DNA of 64,000 bases, from assembly GCA_018240785.1 (NCBI GenBank), contig JAFEFC010000041.1, positions 62,001-126,000 of the forward strand, written 5' to 3'. A program made the position numbers and the translations under genes. This DNA comes from Pseudomonadota bacterium. Lineage in GTDB: Bacteria; Pseudomonadota; Gammaproteobacteria; Burkholderiales; Rhodocyclaceae. Numbering within the stretch: position 1 is the first letter of the stretch; each line of letters opens with the position of its first letter. Positions 1-8,326 of this stretch are shown piece by piece. A model generated the notes under the pieces. It was not told where the DNA came from and did not search any database. It worked only from the letters and a program-made list of their open reading frames with translations.

Positions 1-497
1 AGCGTCGCCGCGCTGACGTTGGACAGGCCGCGGAAGGCGTTCATGATGCCCCACACCGTGCCGAGCAGGCCGATGTAGGGCGACACCGAGCCGACCGACG
101 CGAGGAAGGCCAGATGCGCCTCGAGGTCGTCCACCTCGCGCTGGTAAGTGGCGCGCATCGCCCGGCGCGAGCCGTCGATGGTGGCGCTGGTGTCGTGGCT
201 CTTGGTGCGCAGCTTGGAGAATTCGCGGTATCCGGATTCGAAGATGCGTTCCATGCCGCCCGTCTGGTGGCGCGAGGAGGAGGCCGACTCGAACAGCTTG
301 TTGAGGTCCGCGCCGCTCCAGAAATCACGCTCGAAGGCGTCGGTTTCGGCGCGTGCGGCGCGAATCTGGAACCACTTGCGGAAGATCCAGTACCAGGAGA
401 CCACCGACAGCGTGGCAAGCAGCAACATGACGAGCTGGGCAAGGACGCTGGCCTGGCTGATCAGGCTGATGAACGAGAGGTCGTGAGAGGCGGTCAT
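1..497 (-). CDS. tolQ: TolQ, Tol-Pal inner-membrane proton channel subunit (3' end outside window)
   Basis: The visible N-terminal 165 residues read as TolQ, the ExbB/MotA-type inner-membrane subunit that with TolR uses proton motive force to energise TolA during outer-membrane constriction. A first membrane segment (about residues 18-40, ending in SWYWIFRKW) and the conserved stretch before the second one (YIGLFGTVWGIMNAF) are visible. Start: the ATG overlaps the stop of the upstream thioesterase gene as ATGA, the usual ybgC-tolQ arrangement. The gene runs off the left edge, so TM2-TM3 are not seen. TolR would be expected next. The family call is firm. Confidence 0.95.
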   Translation of the reverse strand, partial: MTASHDLSFISLISQASVLAQLVMLLLATLSVVSWYWIFRKWFQIRAARAETDAFERDFWSGADLNKLFESASSSRHQTGGMERIFESGYREFSKLRTKSHDTSATIDGSRRAMRATYQREVDDLEAHLAFLASVGSVSPYIGLLGTVWGIMNAFRGLSNVSAAT

Positions 498-967
498 GCT
501 GGGATCGAGTATGTTTGAAATTGTTGTTGCATTGCGGACGGAATCGCCACCGGCTTCTGCCGTCGCCAATCGACGCAGGCCAATACGACATGCGCGACGA
601 ACAGGCGTTCGTCGTCGCGCGTGACTTCCTGCTGAAATTCGATGGAGGCCCGCCGCAGCCCGACGATCGACGTCACGACGCTCAGGCTGTCGTCCAGCCG
701 CGCTGGTGACAGAAAATCAGCCTTGACCGAGCGCACGACGAAGCCGATTCCTTCGTCCGCCAGCAGCGCCTGCTGCTCGAAGCCGAGCGCGCGCAGCCAT
801 TCGGTGCGGGCGCGTTCGCAGAAGCGCAGGTAGTTGGCGTAATAGACGACGCCCGCAGCATCGGTGTCTTCGTAGTAGACGCGCACGGGCAGGCGGAAGC
901 GACCTCCGGGTCCGGGTACGCTGCCCGGTGCCGGTGGCGAGCCGCGGCCGGAATTGTCGATGTGCAT
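494..967 (-). CDS. ybgC: YbgC-family acyl-CoA thioesterase (Tol-Pal operon)
   Basis: A 157-residue hotdog-fold thioesterase of the YbgC/4-hydroxybenzoyl-CoA thioesterase type. The signature VYYEDTDAAGVVYYANYL (about residues 30-47) carries the catalytic Asp and the Y-x-N-Y-L region. It is the first gene of the tol-pal cluster, and YbgC is generally taken to hydrolyse acyl-CoA linked to phospholipid metabolism at the membrane. About 20 residues precede the usual family start, and no ATG lies between. A TAGAAT hexamer (positions 974-979, minus strand) sits only 7 bases before the ATG, so the mRNA could be nearly leaderless or the true start could be internal. The stop overlaps tolQ. Confidence 0.93.
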   Translation of the reverse strand: MHIDNSGRGSPPAPGSVPGPGGRFRLPVRVYYEDTDAAGVVYYANYLRFCERARTEWLRALGFEQQALLADEGIGFVVRSVKADFLSPARLDDSLSVVTSIVGLRRASIEFQQEVTRDDERLFVAHVVLACVDWRRQKPVAIPSAMQQQFQTYSIPA

Positions 968-1004
968 TGCAGCATTCTAGCCGAGCTTCGCCCTGCGGGG
1001 CATG

Positions 1005-1029
1005 AACTCCGTGCCTTGCCGGAGTTTTT
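1005..1029 (+). terminator. Terminator-like hairpin in the ybgC / STAS divergent gap
   Basis: AACTCCG (1005-1011) pairs with CGGAGTT (1020-1026) around an 8-base loop, with TTT after it on the plus strand. No gene ends here on the plus strand, so it would act as a leader attenuator or be fortuitous. Confidence 0.3.
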
Positions 1030-1141
1030 CAGAATGTAAGTACGTCCGGCCGTCGGCGCGCAAGCCCGTTTGGACAAGTGCTATCCTGCGGCCAGCACGG
1101 TTATCGCGCTCTCGCACCAGTCGACAAGGAAAGACGTCAGC

Positions 1142-2308
1142 GTGGCAATTCCCTTCTTCGGCAAGAAACCACCCTCCGGTCCGCCCCCGCTGGGCGCGGG
1201 GGTGAGCGATCGCGCCGACGAACTTCCGCCGCCTACCGAGCTGTCTTCGCTGAACTTCGCCGGTGCCGATGCCGGCCATGCCCTGGCGCAGGTCGCGCGC
1301 CTGGTCGAAGTGCAGGAAAGCGCCGCCGGGGTGGGCGCGGCCTGCGAGGAGGCCGCGGTGCTTTACGCGAATGGCGACATCGCCGAAACCGAGCGCGTGC
1401 TCGAGGCGGTGCTCGATGACCCCGCGACGACCGCGGGTGATGGCTTGTGGCTGATGTTGCTGGATCTTTATCGCCTGACTGGGCAGAAGCAGCGCTTCGA
1501 CGCTCGCGTGCTCGATTACGCCACCCGCTTCGAGCGTTCACCGCCGCCCTGGGCCGACCTGTCGCCGCAGGCAGAGCGCCGCGCGGCGCATGCGCCGACG
1601 GTCAACCTTTCAGGCAGGCTGTCGGCGCAGGCCGCGACCCAGTTCCAGCAGATCGGCATCATCGGCCGCAAGAGTGGCACCATCCGTATCGACTTCGGCC
1701 GCGTACGCGGCGCCGACGAGGCCGGCTGTGCCTTGATGCGCCAAACCCTGGCCGAGCTGGCGGCGGCACGTGTGAAGGTGGCGCTGCTCAACGGCGATGC
1801 GCTTGCCGACATGCTGTCGACGCAGGTCGCCCCCGGGCGGGCCGAGGCGCGCGATGTCTGGCTGTTGCTGCTCGAGCTGCTCCAGTACTGCAACGATGAG
1901 GCACGCTTCGAAGAGCTGGCGATCGACTACGCCGTCACTTTCGAGGAGTCGCCGCCGTCGTGGGAGGCGCGCAAGGCGCCGGAGGCGAGCCGCCCCGACG
2001 CCCAGGCCGCCGAGCCGCTGGTCGAGGTCGAGGGCGACGTGTTCCGTTTCGATGCCGATCTGGGCGGGGCATCCAACGACGCGCTGCGCAGGCTCGCCGC
2101 GTTCGCATCCGAGCGCAGCGAGGTTGTTGTCGACTGCGCCCGCCTCAGGAGGATCGACTTCGTCTGCGCCGGCATGTTGTTCAACATTCTGTCCACCCTG
2201 CGCGCGCAAGGTAGACTGATCGCCCTGCAGAACGTCAATGCAATGGTGGGCGCCCTGCTGCGCGTGATGGGCGTGGACCAGGTCGCCCACGTCACGCTGC
2301 GCGACTGA
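1142..2308 (+). CDS. Duplicated STAS-domain protein upstream of hslVU
   Basis: A 388-residue cytosolic protein with a GTG start, preceded by AAGGAAAG at 1126-1133; the upstream ATG at 1070 lacks such a site. The protein is an internal duplication. A helical segment (about residues 101-140, containing WLMLLDLY and YATRFERSPPPW) is followed by a STAS-like beta-alpha domain (about 152-229). The pair recurs as WLLLLELL and YAVTFEESPPSW (about 239-274) plus a second STAS-like domain (about 295-388). STAS domains bind nucleotides or partner proteins in anti-sigma antagonists and transporters. No phosphorylatable Ser is obvious in the usual position. It sits 38 bases before hslV and is probably cotranscribed with it. 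The biological role is unknown. Confidence 0.8.
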   Translation: MAIPFFGKKPPSGPPPLGAGVSDRADELPPPTELSSLNFAGADAGHALAQVARLVEVQESAAGVGAACEEAAVLYANGDIAETERVLEAVLDDPATTAGDGLWLMLLDLYRLTGQKQRFDARVLDYATRFERSPPPWADLSPQAERRAAHAPTVNLSGRLSAQAATQFQQIGIIGRKSGTIRIDFGRVRGADEAGCALMRQTLAELAAARVKVALLNGDALADMLSTQVAPGRAEARDVWLLLLELLQYCNDEARFEELAIDYAVTFEESPPSWEARKAPEASRPDAQAAEPLVEVEGDVFRFDADLGGASNDALRRLAAFASERSEVVVDCARLRRIDFVCAGMLFNILSTLRAQGRLIALQNVNAMVGALLRVMGVDQVAHVTLRD

Positions 2309-2346
2309 GCGCGCCGCAAGGCTGCACATCCCGCAAGGAATAACTC

Positions 2347-2883
2347 ATGGAACAGTATCACGGCACCACCATCCTGTCGGTGCGGCGCGGCAACCGCGTC
2401 GCGCTCGGCGGAGACGGCCAGGTCACGCTCGGCAACATTGTCATCAAGGCTTCGGCGCGCAAGGTGCGCACGCTCTATGGTGGCAGGATCCTGGCCGGCT
2501 TCGCCGGCGGCACGGCCGACGCCTTCACGCTGTTCGAGCGCTTCGAAGCCAAGCTCGAGAAGCACCAGGGCAACCTGCTGCGCAGCGCGGTGGAACTCGC
2601 CAAGGACTGGCGTACCGACCGCATGCTGCGTCGCCTCGAGGCCATGCTGGCGGTGGCCGATCGCGACAATTCTCTAGTGATCACCGGCAATGGCGACGTG
2701 CTCGAGCCCGAACAGGGCATCGTCGCCATCGGCAGCGGCGGCGCCTACGCACAGGCGGCAGCGCGTGCGCTGCTCGAGAACACCGAGCTCGAACCGAAAG
2801 AGATCGTCGCCAAATCGCTGGCGATCGCAGGCGATCTCTGCATCTATACCAACCAGTGCCACACCATCGAGACACTGGACTAA
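2347..2883 (+). CDS. hslV: ATP-dependent protease peptidase subunit HslV (ClpQ)
   Basis: HslV is the N-terminal-threonine peptidase of the HslVU protease, a two-ring dodecamer in the cytosol that degrades misfolded proteins. The 178-residue sequence begins with a short propeptide of six residues (MEQYHG) before TTILSVRRG, so catalytic Thr1 of the mature enzyme is residue 7. GDGQVTLG (about 22-29) and the GSGGAYA stretch are typical. A CAAGGA ribosome site precedes the ATG. Length and order (hslV then hslU, 21-base gap) are standard. Control by the heat-shock sigma factor is usual, but no clear sigma-32 promoter is seen in the 38-base gap, so it may read through from the STAS gene. Confidence 0.97.
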   Translation: MEQYHGTTILSVRRGNRVALGGDGQVTLGNIVIKASARKVRTLYGGRILAGFAGGTADAFTLFERFEAKLEKHQGNLLRSAVELAKDWRTDRMLRRLEAMLAVADRDNSLVITGNGDVLEPEQGIVAIGSGGAYAQAAARALLENTELEPKEIVAKSLAIAGDLCIYTNQCHTIETLD

Positions 2884-2904
2884 AGGCTGCTGAAGGAAAC
2901 ACCG

Positions 2905-4239
2905 ATGACCCAGATGACCCCGCCGGAGATCGTCTCCGAACTCGACAAGCACATCGTCGGCCAGGACAAGGCCAAGAAGGCCGTCGCCATCGCCTTGCGC
3001 AACCGTTGGCGCCGTGCGCAGGTGGCCGAGCCGCTGCGCAGCGAGATCACGCCCAAGAACATCCTGATGATCGGCCCGACCGGCGTCGGCAAGACCGAGA
3101 TCGCGCGCCGCCTGGCGCGCCTGGCGAACGCGCCCTTCATCAAGATCGAGGCGACCAAGTTCACCGAAGTTGGCTATGTCGGTCGTGATGTCGACACCAT
3201 CATCCGCGATCTGGTAGAGATCGCGATCAAGGACGGCCGTGAGCGCGCGATGAAGACGGTGCGTGACCGCGCGCTGGATGCCGCCGAGGACCGCGTGCTC
3301 GACGCGCTGCTGCCGTCGGCCCGGCCGGTCGGCTTCAATGCCGAGCCGGAGCCGCAGGATTCGGCGACGCGGCAGAAATTCCGCAAGAAGCTGCGCGAGG
3401 GCGAACTCGACGACAAGGAGATCGAGCTCGAGGTCGCGGCGCCGTCCATGCAGGCCGAGATCTTCGCCCCACCGGGCATGGAGGAACTCACCCAGCAGAT
3501 CCAGGGCATGTTCCAGAACCTGGGCGGCGGCAAGAAGAAGCAGCGCAAGCTGCAGATCCGCGAGGCGCTGAAGCTGCTCGCCGACGAGGAAGCCGCGCGC
3601 CTGATCAACGATGACGAGGTGAAGGCCGACGCGGTGCGCGCCGTGGAACAGAACGGCATCGTGTTCCTCGACGAAGTCGACAAGATCGCCGCGCGCAGCG
3701 ATGCGCACGGCGCCGACGTGTCGCGCCAGGGTGTGCAGCGCGATCTGCTGCCGCTGGTCGAAGGCACGACGATCTCGACCAAGTACGGCATGATCAAGAC
3801 TGATCACGTGCTGTTCATCGCCAGCGGCGCTTTCCATCTGAGCAAGCCGAGCGACCTGATCCCCGAGCTGCAGGGCCGCTTCCCGATCCGTGTGGAACTG
3901 GAATCGCTGTCGGTCGACGATTTCGAGCGCATCCTCACCAGCACCGACGCCTGCCTCACGCGACAGTACGAGGCGCTGCTCGCCACCGACGGGGTGAAGC
4001 TCGAGTTCGCGCCCGAGGGCATCCGCCGCCTGGCGGAGATCGCCTTCCAGGTGAATGAGAAGACCGAGAACATCGGCGCGCGGCGGCTGTACACGGTGAT
4101 GGAGAAGCTGCTCGAGGAGGTGTCGTTCGAGGCCGGCCGCAGCAGCGCCGAGCTGGCGGTGCGCGTCGACGCGGCCTATGTCGACAGCCGTCTCGAAGTG
4201 TTCGCCGAGCGCGAGGATCTGGCGCGCTACGTGCTGTAA
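2905..4239 (+). CDS. hslU: ATP-dependent protease ATPase subunit HslU (ClpY)
   Basis: The AAA+ unfoldase partner of HslV, 444 residues, the usual family length. The Walker A motif GPTGVGKT lies at residues 57-64, the Walker B region IVFLDEVDK near 252, and the sensor/arginine-finger region with GRFPIRVEL follows. A charged insertion (about 130-230) is the I domain that takes in substrates. The C-terminus ends in EDLARYVL, close to the conserved tail that docks into HslV. It is coupled to hslV, and a GC-rich hairpin with a T-run follows 53 bases after the stop. Confidence 0.97.
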   Translation: MTQMTPPEIVSELDKHIVGQDKAKKAVAIALRNRWRRAQVAEPLRSEITPKNILMIGPTGVGKTEIARRLARLANAPFIKIEATKFTEVGYVGRDVDTIIRDLVEIAIKDGRERAMKTVRDRALDAAEDRVLDALLPSARPVGFNAEPEPQDSATRQKFRKKLREGELDDKEIELEVAAPSMQAEIFAPPGMEELTQQIQGMFQNLGGGKKKQRKLQIREALKLLADEEAARLINDDEVKADAVRAVEQNGIVFLDEVDKIAARSDAHGADVSRQGVQRDLLPLVEGTTISTKYGMIKTDHVLFIASGAFHLSKPSDLIPELQGRFPIRVELESLSVDDFERILTSTDACLTRQYEALLATDGVKLEFAPEGIRRLAEIAFQVNEKTENIGARRLYTVMEKLLEEVSFEAGRSSAELAVRVDAAYVDSRLEVFAEREDLARYVL

Positions 4240-4291
4240 CTCGCCCAACGCCACAATCCCGCGGGTTGCCGTTCGAAGCAGCCCCGGTTCC

Positions 4292-4320
4292 GGTCCGCGG
4301 CGCCCCCGCGGACCTTTCCA
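4292..4320 (+). terminator. Intrinsic terminator after hslVU
   Basis: A perfect 9-bp stem (4292-4300 with 4306-4314) with a 5-base loop is followed by TTTCCATTT. It lies between the hslU stop and the next gene, which argues that the next gene starts at 4335 and not at the earlier in-frame ATG at 4266. Confidence 0.7.
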
Positions 4321-4334
4321 TTTCTGGCCGCCCC

Positions 4335-5210
4335 ATGCTGATCCGCATCGTCTCCATCCTGTTCCCGCTGTTTGCGATCACCGCCCTCGGCTACTTCGTC
4401 GGCCGGCGCGTGAAGCCCGACCTGTCGCACGCCAACAAGCTGAACATGGATGTCTTCGTGCCGGCGCTGGTGTTCGGGGCGCTGGTCAGCAAGGACTTCC
4501 GCATCGGCGAGTATCTGCCGCTGCTGCTGGCCACCTTGGTGATCATCGTGGGCTCGGGCGTGGTCGGCCTGCTGGTGGCGCGGTCCGCCGGCATTGCGTC
4601 GAAGACGCTGGTGCCGCCGATGATGTTCAACAACTGCGGCAACCTCGGCCTGCCGCTGGCGGTACTGGCCTTCGGCGATTCGGCGCTGGCACCGGCGGTG
4701 GTGATGTTCGTGGTGTCGAACGTGATCCATTTTTCCTACGGTGCCTGGCTGCTGGACCACCACACCAGGCTGACCAACGTGTGGCGCTCGCCTTCCATCC
4801 TCGCCACCATCGCCGGCCTGGCGGTGGGGCTGCTCGGCATCGAGGTGTGGCCGCCACTGCTGATGTCGATCAGGATGGTGGGCGACATCTCGATTCCGCT
4901 GATGCTGTTCGCGCTCGGCGTGCGGCTGGCGGATTCGCGCATCAATGCCGTCGGCTTCGGCGTCTTCGGCGCGGTGCTGCGCCCGGTGGTGGGCATGGTG
5001 CTGGCATGGGCGCTGCTGCAGGTCATCGATCTGCCGCCGCGCGAGCAGGCGCTGTTGCTGGTGTTCGGCGCGCTGCCGCCAGCGGTACTCAACTACATGT
5101 TCGCCGAGCGCTACGACCAGGAGCCCGACAAGGTGGCGTCGATGGTGCTGATCGGCAACGTCGCCGCGGTGGTCTTCCTGCCGATCGCGCTGGCGATGGC
5201 GCTGAAATAG
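4335..5210 (+). CDS. AEC-family (auxin efflux carrier-like) transporter
   Basis: A 291-residue integral membrane protein with about ten hydrophobic helices, matching the AEC family (malonate/auxin-carrier-like permeases). The first helix reads IVSILFPLFAITALGYFVG. The FNNCGNLGLPLA motif (about residue 97 on) is the conserved AEC half-repeat signature. Start chosen at ATG 4335 because the protein then begins directly with TM1 and the intergenic terminator is excluded. The substrate cannot be told from sequence; family members move organic acids or amino-acid derivatives. It converges on the Hsp15-like gene with a 9-base gap. Confidence 0.85.
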   Translation: MLIRIVSILFPLFAITALGYFVGRRVKPDLSHANKLNMDVFVPALVFGALVSKDFRIGEYLPLLLATLVIIVGSGVVGLLVARSAGIASKTLVPPMMFNNCGNLGLPLAVLAFGDSALAPAVVMFVVSNVIHFSYGAWLLDHHTRLTNVWRSPSILATIAGLAVGLLGIEVWPPLLMSIRMVGDISIPLMLFALGVRLADSRINAVGFGVFGAVLRPVVGMVLAWALLQVIDLPPREQALLLVFGALPPAVLNYMFAERYDQEPDKVASMVLIGNVAAVVFLPIALAMALK

Positions 5211-5219
5211 GGTGACGCT

Positions 5220-5621
5220 TCAGAAGCCGCCGAAGCGGTCGATGCGGCGGCGGTCGCGCTTGGTCGGGCGGCCGTGCAGGTCGGCTCCGGGCGTTGCCGC
5301 CAGCTTGCGCGTTTCGCGCGCTGCTTCACGCCGGGCAAGGCTGTCCGGCGTTTCCTCGTAGAGCGTCTGTGCAACGCTGGCCGGTCCGCGCTTGTCGGCG
5401 ATTGCCCTGACGATGACGACGCGCACGTCTTCGTCGATCGTGATCTCGATGCGGTCGCCCGGCCTCACCTCGCGCGCCGGTTTTACTGCCATTCCATTGA
5501 GCTTGACCTTGCCGCCGTCGACCGCGTCGGTCGCGGCAGTGCGATGCTTGTAGAAACGCGCTGCCCACAGCCACTTGTCGAGTCGGGTGCGGTCGGTGTC
5601 GGGCGGTGCGTGAACGGACAT
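5220..5621 (-). CDS. hslR: S4-domain RNA-binding protein, Hsp15-like
   Basis: A 133-residue basic protein with an N-terminal S4 RNA-binding fold: RLDKWLWAARFYKHR (about 13-27) followed by GGKVKLNG and VRPGDRIEI. In E. coli, Hsp15 binds stalled 50S subunits that carry a nascent chain after heat shock and helps recycle them. The tail is Arg-rich (RPTKRDRRRIDRF). The Shine-Dalgarno match is poor, and the cysN terminator sits directly upstream in its leader. It is adjacent to, but convergent with, the hslVU block. Confidence 0.88.
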   Translation of the reverse strand: MSVHAPPDTDRTRLDKWLWAARFYKHRTAATDAVDGGKVKLNGMAVKPAREVRPGDRIEITIDEDVRVVIVRAIADKRGPASVAQTLYEETPDSLARREAARETRKLAATPGADLHGRPTKRDRRRIDRFGGF

Positions 5622-5632
5622 GACGGAGGGAA

Positions 5633-5669
5633 GAAAAGCGGCGCGGCCGACATTATCGACAGCGCCGCT
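5633..5669 (-). terminator. Intrinsic terminator of the cys operon
   Basis: On the minus strand an 8-bp stem AGCGGCGC (5662-5669) pairs with its complement (5637-5644) around a 17-base loop and is followed by TTTTC. It lies 29 bases past the cysN stop and ends about 12 bases before the hslR start codon. Confidence 0.7.
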
Positions 5670-5697
5670 GCGGCTCGTAAAGAAGCGCGCTGACGAG

Positions 5698-6984
5698 TCA
5701 GCCGATCATGCCCGCACCGACCGTGTTGTTGGTGCTCTCGTCGATGATGATGAAGGCGCCGGTGCCCCGGTTGTCGGCGTAGCGGTCGGCGACGATGGGC
5801 TGGGAGAGCTTCAGCGTGAGGCGGGCGATGTCGTTCATCGCCAGGCTGGTCGCCGCTTCCTGCTGCAGCGTATTGACGTCCAGCCGGTAGTCGATCTTCG
5901 CGACCTTGGCCTTCACTTCGCGCGTGGAATGGCGCACGAGGTAGGTGCGGGCGGGCGACATCGGTGTCTCCGACAGCCAGCACACGGTGGCGTCGATCTG
6001 CTTGACCGGTTCCGGCGCCTCAGCCGATTTCACGATCATGTCGCCGCGCGAGATGTCGATCTCGTCTTCCAGCAGCAGCGTCACCGACTGTTCGTGGATG
6101 GCACGCGGCAGTGGCGCTCCGCCAAGTTCGATGGCCTTCACCCGGCTGCTGGCGCCGGACGGCAACACGGTCACCGCGTCGCCGACGGCGATCTCGCCGG
6201 ATTCCACCCGGCCCATGAAGCCGCGGTAGTCGTGCAGTTCCGGGTTGGCGGAGTCCTGCGGGCGGCACACGAACTGCACCGGGAAGCGGAAATCCTCGGC
6301 CTGTTCGGTGTGGGCGGCGGGGACGGTCTCGAGGATCTCGAGCAGCGTCGGGCCGTCGTACCAGCCGAGGCGGTCGCCGCGGTCGACGATCATGTCGCCG
6401 TTGAGCGCGGACAGCGGAATGAAACGGACGTCCTTGATGCCGAGCCTGGCAGCGAATTCGAGATATTCGGCCTTGATGCGTTCGAACACCGCCTGGTCGT
6501 AGTCGACCAGGTCCATCTTGTTGACCGCGACCAGGAGGTGGGGAATACCGACCAGGCTGGCGAGGTAGGAGTGGCGCCGGGTCTGGGTCAGCACGCCCTT
6601 GCGCGCATCGATGAGGATGATGGCGAGGTTGGCGGTGGAGGCCGCGGTGACCATGTTGCGGGTGTACTGCTCGTGGCCCGGGGCGTCGGCGATGATGTAC
6701 TTGCGCCGGCCGGTGGAGAAGTAGCGATAGGCGACGTCGATGGTGATGCCTTGCTCGCGCTCGGCCTGCAGGCCGTCGGTGAGCAGCGACAGGTCGACCG
6801 CGCTCATGCCGCGCTTGGCGGAGGTTTTCTCGATGGCGTTGAGGGTGTCGGCGAGGATGGTCTTGGTGTCGAACAGCAGGCGGCCGATCAGGGTGCTCTT
6901 GCCGTCATCGACGCTGCCGCAGGTCAGGAAGCGCAGCAGGCCGTTGTCGATCTCGGGCAGGTGTTCAAGGGCGGACATGGTCAT
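5698..6984 (-). CDS. cysN: Sulfate adenylyltransferase large subunit CysN
   Basis: The GTPase subunit of ATP sulfurylase, 428 residues. With CysD it makes adenosine 5'-phosphosulfate (APS) from sulfate and ATP, driven by GTP hydrolysis. The P-loop GSVDDGKST (23-31), the switch/G3 region DAPGHEQYT and G4 NKMDLVD are present, followed by EF-Tu-like beta-barrel domains. No CysC (APS kinase) domain is fused to the C-terminus, which fits the APS-type reductase encoded upstream. A GAAGGAAT ribosome site precedes the ATG. It is the last gene of the operon but is separated from cysD by 419 bases that hold two palindromic repeats. Confidence 0.97.
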   Translation of the reverse strand: MTMSALEHLPEIDNGLLRFLTCGSVDDGKSTLIGRLLFDTKTILADTLNAIEKTSAKRGMSAVDLSLLTDGLQAEREQGITIDVAYRYFSTGRRKYIIADAPGHEQYTRNMVTAASTANLAIILIDARKGVLTQTRRHSYLASLVGIPHLLVAVNKMDLVDYDQAVFERIKAEYLEFAARLGIKDVRFIPLSALNGDMIVDRGDRLGWYDGPTLLEILETVPAAHTEQAEDFRFPVQFVCRPQDSANPELHDYRGFMGRVESGEIAVGDAVTVLPSGASSRVKAIELGGAPLPRAIHEQSVTLLLEDEIDISRGDMIVKSAEAPEPVKQIDATVCWLSETPMSPARTYLVRHSTREVKAKVAKIDYRLDVNTLQQEAATSLAMNDIARLTLKLSQPIVADRYADNRGTGAFIIIDESTNNTVGAGMIG

Positions 6985-7077
6985 GATTCCTTCAATCTTT
7001 CTCTAAATCGGGTGCTGGCTTGTGAGTGGCGTTCTAGTGTCCGGGGGCGTCCCGGTTTTGGCCTGTGCTGCTGATCC

Positions 7078-7184
7078 GCCGGGGCCGCGCGGGGTGTTCG
7101 CTCTGCCGGCTGCGGAACTCGCCTTCGCTGCGCTCGGCTCAGACAGTCCTCGCCGGCGCCGCGAACACCCCACACGGCCCCGGC
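7078..7184. repeat. Long palindromic repeat, copy A
   Basis: 24-base arms (7078-7101 and 7161-7184) are complementary except at 2 positions. They enclose a core (7110-7154) that contains TGCGGAACTCGCC and CTCAGACAGTCCTCG. The same core occurs inverted in copy B (7301-7339) and in divergent form in copy C near 24.0 kb. It probably belongs to a dispersed noncoding repeat family. Confidence 0.7.
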
Positions 7185-7273
7185 TCGCTGCATCGGGTCG
7201 GGGCCGGAGGAGGGTGTAAGAACCGTCGCGTCCGTCGGTTTTCGTCTTTCCCATACACCGGCAAACTCGTTCC

Positions 7274-7367
7274 GGCAGCGTGCGGAGTGTTTGCGGAGAG
7301 GGCGAGGACTGTCTGAGCCCGAAGGGCGAGTTCCGCAGCCCTCGGAGCGAACACTCCGTGCGATGCC
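7274..7367. repeat. Long palindromic repeat, copy B (inverted relative to copy A)
   Basis: Imperfect arms (7274-7293 and 7348-7367, sharing CGGAGTGTT) enclose a core at 7301-7339. Read on the minus strand the core gives TGCGGAACTCGCC and GCTCAGACAGTCCTCG, the same as copy A. The pair A/B therefore forms a larger inverted repeat of about 290 bases between cysD and cysN. Confidence 0.7.
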
Positions 7368-7403
7368 TCAGGCACGAACCGTAGAGCCCCTCCGACAAAA
7401 CGC

Positions 7404-8318
7404 TCAGAAATATCCTTCCTTCTTCCGCTGCTCCATGGAAGCCTCGGAAGTCTGGTCGTCCATCCGCGTCGCGCCACGTTCGGTGATCGTCGTGGTTGCG
7501 GTCTCGGCCAGGATCTTCTCCACCGTGTCGGCGTCGGACTCCACCGGCGCCGTGCAGGTGATGTCGCCCACCGTGCGGAAACGCACCAGCACGTCCTCGA
7601 TCACGTCGCCATCCTTCGCCGGGGTCAGCTCGGTCACCGGCTGCAGCAGGCCGTTCTTGCGCACCACCGGACGGGTGTGGGCGAAGTAGATCGACGGCAG
7701 CTCGAGCTGCTCGCGCTGGATGTACTGCCACACGTCCAGCTCGGTCCAGTTGCTGATCGGGAAGGCGCGGATGTTCTCGCCCTTGTGGCTGCGCGCGTTG
7801 TACAGGTTCCACAGTTCCGGCCGCTGGTTCTTCGGATCCCACTGGCCGAACTCGTCGCGGAAACTCATGATCCGCTCCTTCGCCCGCGCCTTCTCCTCGT
7901 CGCGGCGGGCGCCGCCGATGCAGGCGTCGAAGCCGAACTCCTCGATCGCTTCCAGCAGCGTCACCGACTGGTGCTTGTTGCGGCTCTCCATCGGGTGCTT
8001 CAGCACCACCGTGCCGCGCGCCATCGAATCTTCCACCGAGCGCACGATCAGCCGCTCGCCCAGCTCGGCGGCGCGCTTGTCGCGGAAATCGGTCACTTCC
8101 TTGTAGTTGTGGCCGGTGTCGATGTGCATCAGCGGGAAGGGGAAGCGGCCTGGGCGGAAGGCCTTCTCGGCCAGGCGCAGCAGGCAGATCGAATCCTTGC
8201 CGCCGGAAAACAGCAACACCGGATTGGAACACTGGCCGGCGACTTCGCGCAGGATGTGGATGGCTTCGGCCTCGAGCCAGTCGAGGTGGGACAGCGTCTG
8301 TTTGGTCAGGGTCGACAT
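7404..8318 (-). CDS. cysD: Sulfate adenylyltransferase small subunit CysD
   Basis: The catalytic ATP-pyrophosphatase subunit of ATP sulfurylase, 304 residues. The PP-loop SGGKDSICLL (near residue 37) and the GGARRDEEKARAKER segment are diagnostic. The start is the ATG at 8318 (MSTLTKQTLSHLDWLEAEA), which matches the usual N-terminus; an upstream in-frame ATG would add about 70 residues unlike the family. The C-terminus MEQRKKEGYF is the typical CysD end. It acts with CysN in the cytosol as the first step of sulfate assimilation. Confidence 0.97.
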   Translation of the reverse strand: MSTLTKQTLSHLDWLEAEAIHILREVAGQCSNPVLLFSGGKDSICLLRLAEKAFRPGRFPFPLMHIDTGHNYKEVTDFRDKRAAELGERLIVRSVEDSMARGTVVLKHPMESRNKHQSVTLLEAIEEFGFDACIGGARRDEEKARAKERIMSFRDEFGQWDPKNQRPELWNLYNARSHKGENIRAFPISNWTELDVWQYIQREQLELPSIYFAHTRPVVRKNGLLQPVTELTPAKDGDVIEDVLVRFRTVGDITCTAPVESDADTVEKILAETATTTITERGATRMDDQTSEASMEQRKKEGYF

Positions 8319-8326
8319 GATTCTGT

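Larger units (their letters stand above)
6985..7403. other. cysD-cysN intergenic gap filled by two palindromic repeats
   Basis: No gene is supported in these 419 bases. The gap is mostly two related long palindromes in opposite orientation (entered separately), interrupting what is otherwise one cys transcription unit. Confidence 0.6.

Noticed and set aside
2674-4254. 526-codon minus-strand frame opposite hslU
   Set aside because: Shadow of hslU with biased composition and no recognisable motif.
4266-4334. Earlier start for the AEC-type transporter
   Set aside because: It would place the hslVU terminator hairpin inside the gene and add a non-membrane leader unlike the family.
7078-7367. CRISPR array or insertion sequence in the cysD-cysN gap
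   Set aside because: The repeats are only two, inverted rather than direct, with no spacers, and no transposase is encoded between them.
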